Assembly: GCF_000963885.1 (NCBI RefSeq)
Contig: NZ_BALE01000028.1
Coordinates: forward strand, 1 to 64,000
DNA: 64,000 bases
From: Tanticharoenia sakaeratensis NBRC 103193
Lineage (GTDB): Bacteria > Pseudomonadota > Alphaproteobacteria > Acetobacterales > Acetobacteraceae
Direction: 5' to 3'
Each line of letters opens with the position of its first letter. Within the stretch, counting starts at the first letter, position 1. The notes beneath the pieces are model-generated. The model saw only the letters and a list, made by a program, of their open reading frames with translations, did not search any database and was not told the DNA's origin. The translations under genes were made by a program, and so were the position numbers. Positions 8,753 through 17,794 of this stretch are shown here, one piece after another.

Positions 8753-9646
8753 ATGAGCTGGCTGACCGAGTACGTGCGACCGAAGATCCGCGGGCTGCTC
8801 AAGCGCGAGGTGCCGGACAATCTCTGGACGACGTGCGAGAGCTGTTCGCAGATGGTTCTCGTGCGGGATCTGGAGCGATCGCTGAAGGTGTGTCCGCATT
8901 GCGGCCATCACATGCGCGCGCTGGCGAACGAGCGTCTGGCCTGGACCTTCGACGACGGCGTCTACACGAAGATCGAACTGCCGAAGGTGCCGGTCGATCC
9001 GCTCGAGTTCCGCGACCGCAAGCGGTACACGGAGCGCCTGAAGGATGCGCGCACCAAGACGCAGCTCGACGAAGCGATGGTCGTGGCACACGGCAAGCTC
9101 GGCGGACGCGATGCGGTCGTGGCCGTCATGGCGTTCGAGTTTCTGACCGGCACCATGGGTGCGGCGCTGGGCGAGGCGTTCGTCGCCGCCTGCCGGCTGG
9201 CCGTGCTGCAGCGTGCCCCGCTGGTTGTCTTCACGGCGTCGGGCGGCGCGCGGATGCAGGAAGGCATGATCAGCCTGATGCAGATGCCGCGCACGACGAT
9301 CGGCGTGCAGATGCTGCGCGAGGCCGCGCTGCCCTACATCGTCGTTCTGACCGATCCGACGACGGGCGGTGTCTCGGCATCCTTCGCGATGCTGGGCGAC
9401 GTGCAGATCGCCGAGCCCAAGGCGCTGATCGGGTTCGCCGGTCCCCGCGTCATTCAGGACACGGTGCGCGAGACGCTGCCCGAAGGGTTCCAGCGCGCGG
9501 AATACCTGCGCGATCATGGCATGATCGACATGGTCGTGCCCCGGAAGGACCTGCGCGAGACGCTGATCCGCGTGTCGGGCCTTCTGGGCGCGCGCACGAC
9601 GCCCCTGCCCGCCGAACTGCCGGTGCTGAATGCAGCGCTCGCCTGA
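8753..9646 (+). CDS. accD: Acetyl-CoA carboxylase carboxyltransferase subunit beta
   Basis: This subunit, with AccA, transfers the carboxyl group from carboxybiotin to acetyl-CoA to make malonyl-CoA, the first step of fatty acid synthesis. It has 297 residues from ATG 8753, after a GAGAGGG ribosome site. The N-terminal zinc ribbon shows two CxxC pairs (CESC and CPHC). The carboxyltransferase core has FTASGGARMQEG and DPTTGGVSASFAM, and later GFAGPRVIQ, which is close to the family standard. Its end overlaps the start of folC, a common alphaproteobacterial pairing. Confidence 0.96.
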   Translation: MSWLTEYVRPKIRGLLKREVPDNLWTTCESCSQMVLVRDLERSLKVCPHCGHHMRALANERLAWTFDDGVYTKIELPKVPVDPLEFRDRKRYTERLKDARTKTQLDEAMVVAHGKLGGRDAVVAVMAFEFLTGTMGAALGEAFVAACRLAVLQRAPLVVFTASGGARMQEGMISLMQMPRTTIGVQMLREAALPYIVVLTDPTTGGVSASFAMLGDVQIAEPKALIGFAGPRVIQDTVRETLPEGFQRAEYLRDHGMIDMVVPRKDLRETLIRVSGLLGARTTPLPAELPVLNAALA

Positions 9647-11015
9647 CGATGCGGCACCCGCCGACGTGGCGGAGCTTGCCGCTCCCGCGCCGGGGGTGAC
9701 GACGCTGGGCGAATATGCGGGCCGCACGGGCGCGATCCTCGCGCGGGTGCATGCGCTGTATCCGACGCTGATCGATCTCTCGCTCGGGCGGCTGGAGCGG
9801 CTTCTGGCAGCGCTCGGCCATCCGGAGCGGCATCTGCCGCCGGTCGTGCATGTGGCCGGGACGAACGGAAAGGGCTCGACCTGTGCTGCCGTGCGGGCGA
9901 TCGCCGAGGCGGCGGGCTGGCGCGCGCATGTCATGACGAGCCCGCATCTGGTCAGCCTGCTGGAGCGGTTCCGGATTGCCGGGCGTCTGGTGGACGAGGA
10001 CGCGCTGGTAGCCGTGCTCGAGGAAATCGAGGCCGCCAATGCGGGAGCCGCGATCACGGTGTTCGAGGTGCTGACGGCGGCGGGGCTCGTGCTGTTCGCG
10101 CGCACGCCGGCGGAGATCGCGGTCGTCGAGGTGGGCCTTGGCGGCCGTTTCGATGCGACGAACGTCGTGCCGCATCCGGCGGTCAGCGTCATTTCGCGCA
10201 TCGGGCTCGATCATCAGGCCTTTCTGGGTGACACGCTGGCGGCAATTGCCGGGGAAAAGGCCGGTATCATCAAGCCGGGAGCGCCGGTCGTCAGCGCGGC
10301 CCAGGCGCCCGAGGCGGCGGACGTCATCGCGGCGAAGGCCGAGGCGGTGGGATCGGTCCTGTGGCTGGGTGGCCGGGACTGGACGATCGAGGCTGCGGGC
10401 AACGGCACGCTTCGCTATGGCGATCCGTTGGGCACGCTCGTGCTGCCGATGCCGTCGCTGTCCGGGCCCCACCAGGTCGACAATGCGGGGCTTGCGATCG
10501 CGGCCCTCCGGGCATCGGGCCTTGCGGTGCCCGATGCTGCATGGTCGGGCATTGCCCGGGCGTCATGGCCTGCGCGGATGCAGCGCCTGCATGGTGTGCT
10601 CGCGGATCAGGTGCCTGGGTGCGAGTTGTGGCTGGATGGCGGCCATAATCCGGATGCCGGGGTGGCGCTCGGGGCCGTAATCGACGGTTGGGCCGAGGCC
10701 GATCGTGCGGCGGGCCGCGAGCCGCAGCCCGTTCATGTCATCGTCGGCATGAAGCAGACGAAGGATGTGGCGGGGTTCCTGCGGCCGCTGCTCGCCCGGG
10801 CGAGCAGCGTGCAGGCTGTGGCCGAGCCGGGCCAGCATCTGGCGATCCCGGTGGAGGAGGTCGTGGCGGCGAGCGGCGGGCAGGCTGTGGCGGGGCCGGT
10901 CATCGCGACGGCGCTGGAACGGATCCGGACGGGCGCACCGGGACGGGTCCTGATCTGCGGCAGCCTGTATCTCGCCGGCGTGGCGCTGGCGCAGGATGGC
11001 TACGTGCCGGTCTGA
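9630..11015 (+). CDS. folC: Bifunctional dihydrofolate/folylpolyglutamate synthase
   Basis: FolC adds glutamate to dihydropteroate and to folates. The 461-residue protein shows the Mur-ligase-type P-loop GTNGKGSTCAAV near residue 75, and TSPHLVSLLERFRI after it. EVGLGGRFDATNV and SVISRIGLDHQAFLG follow. The C-terminal glutamate-ligase domain has WLDGGHNPDAG. ATG 9630 lies inside the last codons of accD, so translation is probably coupled. Confidence 0.94.
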   Translation: MQRSPDDAAPADVAELAAPAPGVTTLGEYAGRTGAILARVHALYPTLIDLSLGRLERLLAALGHPERHLPPVVHVAGTNGKGSTCAAVRAIAEAAGWRAHVMTSPHLVSLLERFRIAGRLVDEDALVAVLEEIEAANAGAAITVFEVLTAAGLVLFARTPAEIAVVEVGLGGRFDATNVVPHPAVSVISRIGLDHQAFLGDTLAAIAGEKAGIIKPGAPVVSAAQAPEAADVIAAKAEAVGSVLWLGGRDWTIEAAGNGTLRYGDPLGTLVLPMPSLSGPHQVDNAGLAIAALRASGLAVPDAAWSGIARASWPARMQRLHGVLADQVPGCELWLDGGHNPDAGVALGAVIDGWAEADRAAGREPQPVHVIVGMKQTKDVAGFLRPLLARASSVQAVAEPGQHLAIPVEEVVAASGGQAVAGPVIATALERIRTGAPGRVLICGSLYLAGVALAQDGYVPV

Positions 11016-12613
11016 GGCACGAGGGCTCGGCGCGCGCGCTACGTATCGGGTGTAAGGCTTGTTTCGTCGCGCATCTCTTGCCGGAGGGCTGACATCCTGA
11101 ATGCCGTCTGTCTCGCGGCGGCTGTGTCAGGCGTGGATCGGAAATATAGTCGAGGAAGCTGCATCGTGCTGTGCGGCTCCTGCGGTTCGACAAACGACGA
11201 CCGGACAGTCTCTCGGGTCATTGCGCCAAGGTATGGCGACAATACGCGCAGGGACAGGCGCGTAATCATCCTGTGAATTCCCCGGCCGCATAGGCTGTAG
11301 CCGAATTATTGCAGGATTGGAGCCTCGAGGATGGGGCGAACGGCCACTTCATACGGACATTGTGCGGGATGGCCTGGCTGGGCGCGAATGCGCGTTCGGA
11401 TGACAAGGAGCCGGGTCCGAGACCGGTCCGATTGTGGCCCGGGATCGTCACATGTCGAAAATGCCGAAAAAAAGAATGGCTGAAGGACGAGCTTGTCGGC
11501 CGGCAAGACGATCGGAAGCAGGGAATTTCCGGGGCCAGTGAATATGTCCGCTTTGGTCATATGTCTCCCGTCAACATCGCGGATCGTCAGCATTGCACTG
11601 GGGCTTTCCGGATTCTGGCGACATTATTCCGTCGGGATTGCAGGTTCCTGCCCAAAGGGGGCGAGCAGCGGTATAATCCGGTATGAGGTCCTGTAAGGTT
11701 TTCCGGTTCATTACTGTGACGACTGGAAAATAAACCGATCCGGGGAATTCTTCGCTTTTCCTGAGCATTGCATCGTTGGATGCCTGAACCCGGCTCGGCG
11801 AGGTGGGATTGGGGCGAACCGGTGCATGCATCTCCCGAGCGGGGCTCATCCGGTTGGTGATGCCCGGGCTGTATCGGATCCTGACATGATGTCGGGCGGG
11901 AATTTATCGGTATAAAAAATCTGTCCTGATGGGTGACCGGGCTGTGAGTCCTGCGTAATCGTCACCATGTTTCCTTCAGAACAGAAAATATGCCGGGCAG
12001 CAGGCGGGATGGATGCTGCGCGGAGGGCACGTGCTGCTGTCATCGGTAACATGAGGCTGCGCGGGGTCTCGGGGACTGAGATATGTGTTCCGGGACTGTT
12101 ACCGTCGAAAGGCAGGAATCCGTAATATCGGTGCAGCCTCGATTGTGAATTCCGTGCGCGACCGGGGCATATACGTGCGGATCATCATGGCTCGTGACGA
12201 AGATCTGGCGGATGCGGCGAGGCCGGATTTTGGGCACGGACTCTCGACATGAATACAGCGACGGTTGGTGCGGTGAAAATGGCGCGTGTCGTCATGTACT
12301 GCGCGAGCTGATGACGTGAAAGAGGTCGTCGTACCTTCAAGGGCGATGTTCCTGAAATCACTCCACAGAATCACGTTGGGTTATTTGTCGAATGTGATGC
12401 GCGACTGTTCTTGAATGCGACCGGGTCGATGACTGATCGGGGGCTTCGGTCTGCCATGACGCAGGGCAGCACTTTGGGACGCAGGCCCTGTGCGCATTGC
12501 CGGAGCGATATACAGGCACGCTACAGAGTGTCCGTGCGTCGATCTTTACAGGATCAAGACAATTCCCACTGCGTGTTGCCACTCAAGACGGAAAACCTTT
12601 TGAAGGCTGGGCG
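11016..12613 (+). other. 1.6 kb without a convincing gene
   Basis: Open frames on both strands here are short (under about 125 codons), overlap one another, lack ribosome sites and give compositions unlike proteins. Base composition is less GC-rich than the neighbouring genes, with short A/T runs around 11455-11480 and 11905-11925. No tRNA, insertion sequence or recognisable pseudogene was seen. It may hold decayed genes or regulatory RNA. Confidence 0.5.
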
Positions 12614-13186
12614 ATGGAGACAACGATGACGAACGAGAACCGCCGGTATCATCACGGCGATCTGCGTGCGGAACTCCTTCGGGTCGCGCGCGAAATTCTG
12701 GAGGAAGAGGGCATCGGCGCGCTGAAACTGCGCGCGATTACCCGGCGGACAGGCGTATCGGCCACGGCGGCGGCGCCCCATTTCGGCCCTCTCTCGGGCC
12801 TCCTGAGCGATCTGGCGGCAACCGGGTTTCTGGAGCTGGCAGCGACATTGGCGCGTGAGACCACGCAGGCCGGCATGGCGCATGCCTATGTGCGGTTCGC
12901 GCTCGACAATCCCGGTTTGTTTACGCTGATGTTTCGGAACGACGCGCTCGACCGGACACGCCCGGATTATATCGCATCTTCCGGGCAGGTGCTGGCCATG
13001 CTGGAGCGCGCGGCGGAGAAAGGCGCGGCACATGACGCGCCCCATGATACCGGCCGCCTTGCAGCGCGCTGGGGGCTGATGCATGGGCTCTCGGTCCTTG
13101 CGATCGGCGGCATGTTGGAACGTCTGCTGGATAAAGAGGATCCCGCCGCACTGGAGCGGCTGATGATCGAGGCAACGGGCGCCTGA
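12614..13186 (+). CDS. TetR/AcrR-family transcriptional regulator
   Basis: A 190-residue repressor-type protein. The N-terminal helix-turn-helix begins with YHHGDLR, typical of one TetR subgroup, and contains ALKLRAITRRTGVSATA as the DNA-reading segment. The C-terminal half has the ligand-binding/dimer domain with an FTLMFRND stretch. Start candidates are ATG 12614 and ATG 12626; longer upstream extensions lack support. No adjacent obvious target gene is present, so its regulon is unknown. Confidence 0.85.
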   Translation: METTMTNENRRYHHGDLRAELLRVAREILEEEGIGALKLRAITRRTGVSATAAAPHFGPLSGLLSDLAATGFLELAATLARETTQAGMAHAYVRFALDNPGLFTLMFRNDALDRTRPDYIASSGQVLAMLERAAEKGAAHDAPHDTGRLAARWGLMHGLSVLAIGGMLERLLDKEDPAALERLMIEATGA

Positions 13187-13576
13187 CCAGGCCGGTTTTC
13201 GCAGCACATCGCGACACGCATGGCTTCGCGGGCTCTGGCGGATGCCGGACAAGGCGGGGCTGCCGATCTCGCATCCTGAAATCGTGGGCGCGATGCCGGA
13301 CTATGAGTATCGCGCGTTTTTTGGGCGTGCCCGGCATGATGGGCCGTCCTGCGACGGATATTGTCCGGCAAAAACGGCATGGGCCGGCGTCATGCGGGAT
13401 TGGATTTCAGGACCTCCGGCGCGATATTATCGGGCATGCAGCCTGCAGGGGCTGCGACCGTGGTGACATGCCGTTATACTCGTCTCGACACATGGCCGCC
13501 CGGATCAAGGGGCGGCCCGGGAGCGGACGGCGCATGGGTCAGACCGCGATGCGTTGTTGTGCGAAGGAACGGACGA
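13187..13576 (+). other. Intergenic stretch, nothing recognised
   Basis: 390 bp between the TetR gene and a small membrane-protein gene. No coding frame with protein-like composition was seen. The promoter of the downstream gene is probably here. Confidence 0.4.
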
Positions 13577-13825
13577 ATGACGACCGGGGACAATATTCAC
13601 AAGCTCAATGTCAGCAGCGACGGCGATGGCAAGGCGGGAGACCGGCGCATGGTCTTCAAGATGATCGGGATGACGGCCGGTTTCTTCCTGTTCCTGCTGT
13701 TTCTCGGCATGGCCTGTTACACGACGACGATGGACGTCAACAACAACGTCCATGTGAACTGGTGGCTGATGGGTATCGCGTTTTTCTGGGCCGGCGTCTT
13801 CATGTACCACGCGGGCATATCCTGA
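13577..13825 (+). CDS. Small two-helix membrane protein, unknown function
   Basis: 82 residues from ATG 13577, preceded by GAAGGAACGG as ribosome site. About 32 polar residues are followed by two predicted membrane helices (roughly 33-52 and 62-79) joined by a short loop with TTTMDVNNN. No family is recognised. A longer in-frame extension upstream to 13361 lacks a ribosome site and is not preferred. Confidence 0.65.
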   Translation: MTTGDNIHKLNVSSDGDGKAGDRRMVFKMIGMTAGFFLFLLFLGMACYTTTMDVNNNVHVNWWLMGIAFFWAGVFMYHAGIS

Positions 13826-13928
13826 CCGCAGTCCCCGAATACAGCCCAGACATGGATTACAAGGAAAGCGCCTGCTGAACCGCCAGCCCTTCAGGGCGGT
13901 GGCGGAAACGAAAGACGCTTGCTGGAGA

Positions 13929-14240
13929 TTATCCGGCCTTTTCCTTGTTGGCCTTCCTTGTGGCGGCCGCTTTTTTCGCGGCAGCGGAGCGGTCGGCTTT
14001 CGGTCTCTCCGCGGATGCCTTTCCGCCCAGCTCCCCGCCGCGTTCGCTCGGTTCATGGTTTTCAGCATGGCCACGGCCGCTGCCGCTTTTCCTGCCGCCG
14101 CCGCTTTCCTTGTTCACGGTCGCCCAGGCCCGACGTTCGGCTTCCTTTTCCGGGACGCCGCGATGCTCGTAGCCCTGTTCGATATGCTCGGCTTCGCGTT
14201 TCTGCTTGTCGGTATAGGCTGATTTGTCGCCACGGGGCAT
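13929..14240 (-). CDS. Small basic disordered protein of the type often annotated 'plasmid stabilization protein'
   Basis: 103 residues beginning MPRGDKSAYTDKQKREAEHI, then a conserved GVPEKEAERRAWATVNKE block and a Lys/Ala/Gly-rich tail. This N-terminal block is widespread in Proteobacteria in chromosomal genes loosely annotated as plasmid stabilization proteins. Direct evidence for such a role is weak, and the low-complexity tail suggests nucleic-acid binding or a stress role. It stands alone, with a short spacer to the exported paralogues. Confidence 0.8.
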   Translation of the reverse strand: MPRGDKSAYTDKQKREAEHIEQGYEHRGVPEKEAERRAWATVNKESGGGRKSGSGRGHAENHEPSERGGELGGKASAERPKADRSAAAKKAAATRKANKEKAG

Positions 14241-14306
14241 GGTGGCTCTCCCTATGGTGTCCTGTTACCGGCGAACGCCGCAGACAGGGGCGGGTTTCAA
14301 CCGGCT

Positions 14307-14855
14307 TCAGTCCATCTGCGGGGCACAATAGCCGGTCCCGACCTGATCCTTCGGATGATAGGCGAGATCGGTGCTGCGTTCGTCGAGCACCACGGATTCC
14401 GGTTGGCCGACATGCGGCAGCCCGGTCAGGGTGCCGACGAGGCGATGGTTCTCGAAATGGCCCTGAAAGGCCACGGTCGCGGCCGCGCTGTCACGATCGT
14501 CGGTAACGAGGAAGCTGAGGGCGTCGCCCGGTCGGCTGGTTTCGACGATGGTGCCGGACAGCGGCCGGATCAGGGCGCCTTCCGACCAGGACAGGGTCAC
14601 TGACGGCAGCGGGTCTCCATCGGTCATGGCGATGACATAACCCGCGATGCGTCCGCCGCCTTTCTCGTAGCAGGTATTGGCAAAGAGCCGGGTTGCGGCC
14701 TGGGATCCGTTGGCCGTGACCAGGGCGAGGACGACGGGGGGCAGCGCCCTGCAGCACACAGGCCAGCGATAGATGGACCAGCGATATCTGGCGGCTGCGG
14801 ACGCCGCATTCCGGCGGCGTTCGGGGTGGATGCGCGTTCTGCGGCTCAGGGGCAT
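14307..14855 (-). CDS. Exported protein of unknown function, paralogue of the neighbouring 14984-15439 gene
   Basis: Up to 182 residues; the start is uncertain. ATG 14855 has GGTGAG close upstream, whereas a GTG at 14759 would leave a more ordinary signal peptide ending SQA before ATRLF. The mature part shares with its neighbour the blocks NTCYEK, IAGYV, TSRPGDALSF, LVGTLTGLP and DPKDxVxTGYCA (here HPKDQVGTGYCA). Two conserved cysteines near the two ends could form a disulfide. No known family was recognised. Confidence 0.7.
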   Translation of the reverse strand: MPLSRRTRIHPERRRNAASAAARYRWSIYRWPVCCRALPPVVLALVTANGSQAATRLFANTCYEKGGGRIAGYVIAMTDGDPLPSVTLSWSEGALIRPLSGTIVETSRPGDALSFLVTDDRDSAAATVAFQGHFENHRLVGTLTGLPHVGQPESVVLDERSTDLAYHPKDQVGTGYCAPQMD

Positions 14856-14983
14856 CTCACCGGATTCCGGATGTGTGACGTACGGGAAGGATAGGGCGAC
14901 CGTTACGTCTTCTGCTGGAGAAAACGCGGGCCGGTCATGTCATTTCCGCGTGAGAACGGCCGGGAGGTTTGCGTTCGCGTCGG

Positions 14984-15439
14984 TCAGTGCGTCCTCGCAC
15001 AATAGCCGGTGTCGACCCGATCCTTCGGATCGAACGCTTCGTCATGCGTGCGGCGCTTCAGCGTCACGGTCTCGGGGCGGCCGACCCATGGCAGGCCGGT
15101 CAGCGTCCCGATCAGGCGGTCGTGGTCGTAATGGCCGCGGAACGTGATGGTGAAACGGTCATGCGTCTCGTCGCGGGGCATGGCGACGATGAAGCTCAAC
15201 GCGTGTCCCGGACGGCTCGTAGTGAGCAGGGTGCCGGGATGCGGCGGCACGAGATCGCCATCAGTCCAGGAGAGGGCGACGGCCGGATGCGGCCTGGCGT
15301 CGGTGACCGTGACGACGTAGCCCGCGATGTCGCCGCTTTCCTTCTCGTAACACGTGTTGGCGTAGAGCCGGGTTTCGGCCCGTGCTGCCGTGGTCGTGGC
15401 GCAGGCGAGGACCGCAAGGGTCAGAGCGAGGCGGCGCAT
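14984..15439 (-). CDS. Exported protein of unknown function, third gene of the trpBA transcription unit
   Basis: 151 residues with a clear Sec signal peptide (MRRLALTLAVLACATTTAARA, cleavage before ETRLY). The mature part is a paralogue of the 14307-14855 product, sharing NTCYEK, TSRPGHALSF, LIGTLTGLP and DPKDRVDTGYCA, with the two terminal cysteines kept. It begins only three bases after the trpA stop, so it is probably cotranscribed with trpA. A role in tryptophan synthesis is not implied. Confidence 0.85.
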   Translation of the reverse strand: MRRLALTLAVLACATTTAARAETRLYANTCYEKESGDIAGYVVTVTDARPHPAVALSWTDGDLVPPHPGTLLTTSRPGHALSFIVAMPRDETHDRFTITFRGHYDHDRLIGTLTGLPWVGRPETVTLKRRTHDEAFDPKDRVDTGYCARTH

Positions 15440-15442
15440 GCG

Positions 15443-16258
15443 TCAGGTCGCGCGCACGGCGGCGGCGAGCGCCCTGATCTCGTCCACGACGGTCGGAACC
15501 GTGCGCTCGGTGGCGCGGCCGTTTTCCAGTGTCGTGGCCAGCGTCTTGATGAGGGCGGAGGCGACAACGGCGGCATTGCCGATCCGCGAGGCCGTGCGGG
15601 CCTGCTCCGGCGTCGTGATGCCGAAGCCGATGGCGACCGGCAGATCGGTCTGGGCGCGGATCTTCGGCAGGGCTGCGTTCAGCTGCGCCTCGGTCGCGGA
15701 GGTGGTACCCGTGATGCCGGTGATGCTGACGTAGTAGAGGAAGCCGGACGCGCCCGTAAGAACGGTGCGCAGGCGCTCCTCGGTCGTGTTGGGGGCGATC
15801 AGGCGGATGATGTCGAGGCCGTTCGCTGTCGTGTGGGGCGCGAGAAGGTCGGCTTCCTCGGGCGGCACGTCGACGATGATGAGGCCGTCCACGCCGGCTT
15901 TGGCGGCATCGCGGCAGAAGCGCTCGGGGCCGTAGCTGTCGATCGGGTTGAGGTAACCCATCAGGATGATCGGCGTGTCGTGATCCGTTTCGCGGAAGGT
16001 TGCGACCATCTTCAGCACATGGCCCAGCGTCGCGCCGGCCTTCAGGCCACGCAGGGCCGCGGCCTGAATGGTCGGGCCGTCGGCGGAGGGATCGGAAAAC
16101 GGCATGCCGATCTCGATCAGGTCCGCACCTGCTTCCGGCATCGCGCGCAGGAGGGCAAGCGACGTGTCGTAATCCGGGTCGCAGGCTTCGAGATAGGGGA
16201 TGAGGGCGCCGCGTCCCTGGCTCTTGAGGGCGGCGAAACGGGCGGCGATGCGGCTCAT
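15443..16258 (-). CDS. trpA: Tryptophan synthase alpha chain
   Basis: TrpA cleaves indole-3-glycerol phosphate and passes indole through the tunnel to TrpB. The 271-residue TIM barrel shows the catalytic Glu and Asp in LIEIGMPFSDPSADGP (about residues 47-62). It also has ILMGYLNPI, VDGLIIVDVPPEE and VAIGFGITTPEQ (phosphate binding). It follows trpB on the minus strand, separated by 151 bp that contain two dispersed repeats. trpF is not adjacent. Confidence 0.96.
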   Translation of the reverse strand: MSRIAARFAALKSQGRGALIPYLEACDPDYDTSLALLRAMPEAGADLIEIGMPFSDPSADGPTIQAAALRGLKAGATLGHVLKMVATFRETDHDTPIILMGYLNPIDSYGPERFCRDAAKAGVDGLIIVDVPPEEADLLAPHTTANGLDIIRLIAPNTTEERLRTVLTGASGFLYYVSITGITGTTSATEAQLNAALPKIRAQTDLPVAIGFGITTPEQARTASRIGNAAVVASALIKTLATTLENGRATERTVPTVVDEIRALAAAVRAT

Positions 16259-16294
16259 GGTGTTCCGGTGCTTCGTGTTGGTGCAAGGAGGTCA

Positions 16295-16345
16295 GGAGCG
16301 CCGCCCCTGAAACCCCGCCAGAGGGCAGTCGCCCTTTGGAAACCC
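16295..16345. repeat. Dispersed repeat, type 1, in the trpB-trpA spacer
   Basis: About 51 bp that align with 33853-33904 at roughly 85% identity by eye. Shared blocks are GCCCCTGA, AGGGCAGTCGC and CTTTGGAAACCC. The second copy also lies between two genes of an operon (petB-petC). Internal GGGC/GCCC arms can form hairpins. It is probably a short intergenic repeat family of this genome. Confidence 0.7.
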
Positions 16346-16358
16346 TTGACTCAGGTAT

Positions 16359-16409
16359 TCGGGATGAAAGGGGCGCGCCCCTTCCGGGTGGGTGGGGCAG
16401 AGCCCCGCA
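16359..16409. repeat. Dispersed repeat, type 2, touching the trpB stop codon
   Basis: The reverse complement of this segment aligns with 21127-21180 downstream of rho. Shared blocks are GCGGGGCTCTGCCCCACCC and GCGCCCCTTTCAT-like sequence (GCTCGCCCCTTTCAT at the other site). Both arms are self-complementary (GGGGC...GCCCC). It directly follows the type 1 copy, making a composite in the trpB-trpA spacer. Confidence 0.7.
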
Positions 16410-17651
16410 TTACAGTTCCACGCCGAGGTGTTTTGCGACCGTATTGACGTCCTTGTCGCCACGGCCGGACACGTTCAGCACGATGATCTGGTCGGGGCGC
16501 ATCGTGGGCGCGATCTTCATGACGTGGCCCAGGCCGTGTGCGCATTCGAGCGCCGGAATGATGCCTTCGAGGCGGGTGAGCAGCGTGAAGGCGTCGAGCG
16601 CTTCATTGTCGGTGACGCCGACATACTGGGCGCGGCCGATCTCGTGTAGCCATGAGTGTTCGGGGCCGATGCCGGGGTAGTCGAGGCCTGCGCTGATGGA
16701 GTGCGCCTCGTCGATCTGGCCGTTTGCGTCCTGCAGCAGGTAGGTGCGGTTGCCGTGCAGCACGCCCGAGCGGCCACGCGAGATCGAGGCGGCGGTCTTG
16801 CCGGAATCGAGGCCGTGACCTGCCGCTTCCACACCGATGAGGGCGACGTCGGGATCGTCGAGGAAGGGGTGGAAGATGCCCATGGCGTTGGAGCCGCCGC
16901 CGATGGCGGCCACGATCGCATCGGGCAGGCGGCCTTCGGCCTGCAGGATCTGCTCTTTCGTCTCCGTGCCGATGATCGACTGGAAGTCGCGCACCATCTC
17001 CGGATAGGGATGCGGACCCGCCACCGTGCCGACGAGGAAATAGGTGTCGTGCACGTTGGCGACCCAGTCGCGCATCGCCTCGTTCATGGCATCCTTGAGC
17101 GTGCCGGCGCCGGCCGTGACCGGCTTCACCTCGGCACCCAGCAGGTGCATGCGGAACACGTTGGGCTTCTGCCGCTCGACGTCGGTCGCACCCATGTAGA
17201 TCACGCATTTCAGCCCGAACAGCGCGCAGACGGTGGCGGTTGCGACACCGTGCTGGCCCGCGCCGGTCTCGGCGACGATGCGGGTCTTGCCCATCCGCCG
17301 CGCCAGCAGGATCTGGCCCATGACGTTGTTCAGCTTGTGGGAGCCGGTGTGGTTCAGCTCCTCGCGCTTGAGGTAGATCCTGGCGCCTCCGAGATGCTCG
17401 GTCAGGCGGCGCGCGAACCACAGCGGGCTCGGACGGCCCACGTAATGCGTGAGATGGAAGTCCAGATCGGTGCGGAAGCCCGGGTCTTCCTTCGCGCGGG
17501 CATAGGCCGCTTCGAGATCGAGCACGAGCGGCATGAGCGTTTCGGCGACGAACCGGCCGCCGAACGGTCCGAAGCGGCCGCGATCGTCGGGGCCCGAGCG
17601 CAGGCTGTTGGACCGCAGGGTGCTGGACAGGTTCGGGGACGTCTCGTTCAT
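16410..17651 (-). CDS. trpB: Tryptophan synthase beta chain
   Basis: TrpB joins indole and serine to make tryptophan using pyridoxal phosphate. The 413-residue protein shows [12 protein letters not shown] at the N-terminus and [10 protein letters not shown] with the PLP lysine near residue 105. [14 protein letters not shown] and the Gly-rich phosphate loop [10 protein letters not shown] follow. It is divergent from corA and probably leads the unit trpB-trpA-exported protein. Confidence 0.97.
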   Translation of the reverse strand: MNETSPNLSSTLRSNSLRSGPDDRGRFGPFGGRFVAETLMPLVLDLEAAYARAKEDPGFRTDLDFHLTHYVGRPSPLWFARRLTEHLGGARIYLKREELNHTGSHKLNNVMGQILLARRMGKTRIVAETGAGQHGVATATVCALFGLKCVIYMGATDVERQKPNVFRMHLLGAEVKPVTAGAGTLKDAMNEAMRDWVANVHDTYFLVGTVAGPHPYPEMVRDFQSIIGTETKEQILQAEGRLPDAIVAAIGGGSNAMGIFHPFLDDPDVALIGVEAAGHGLDSGKTAASISRGRSGVLHGNRTYLLQDANGQIDEAHSISAGLDYPGIGPEHSWLHEIGRAQYVGVTDNEALDAFTLLTRLEGIIPALECAHGLGHVMKIAPTMRPDQIIVLNVSGRGDKDVNTVAKHLGVEL

Positions 17652-17794
17652 GACCGTGCTTCGTGTTCCGACGCTGGACTATAGGGGGGCCGGTCCTTGG
17701 GCTTTCGCCGGGGCCTGTCCCGTGGGGCGGCTACCCTGATCGCTTGGAAACGTGCGATCAAGTGTGAAGCGTCATCTCCGGAGTTCGTTCCTTT

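Noticed and set aside
11309-11686. 125-codon plus-strand frame in the large gap
   Set aside because: No ribosome site, overlaps similar frames on the other strand, and no protein-like pattern was seen.
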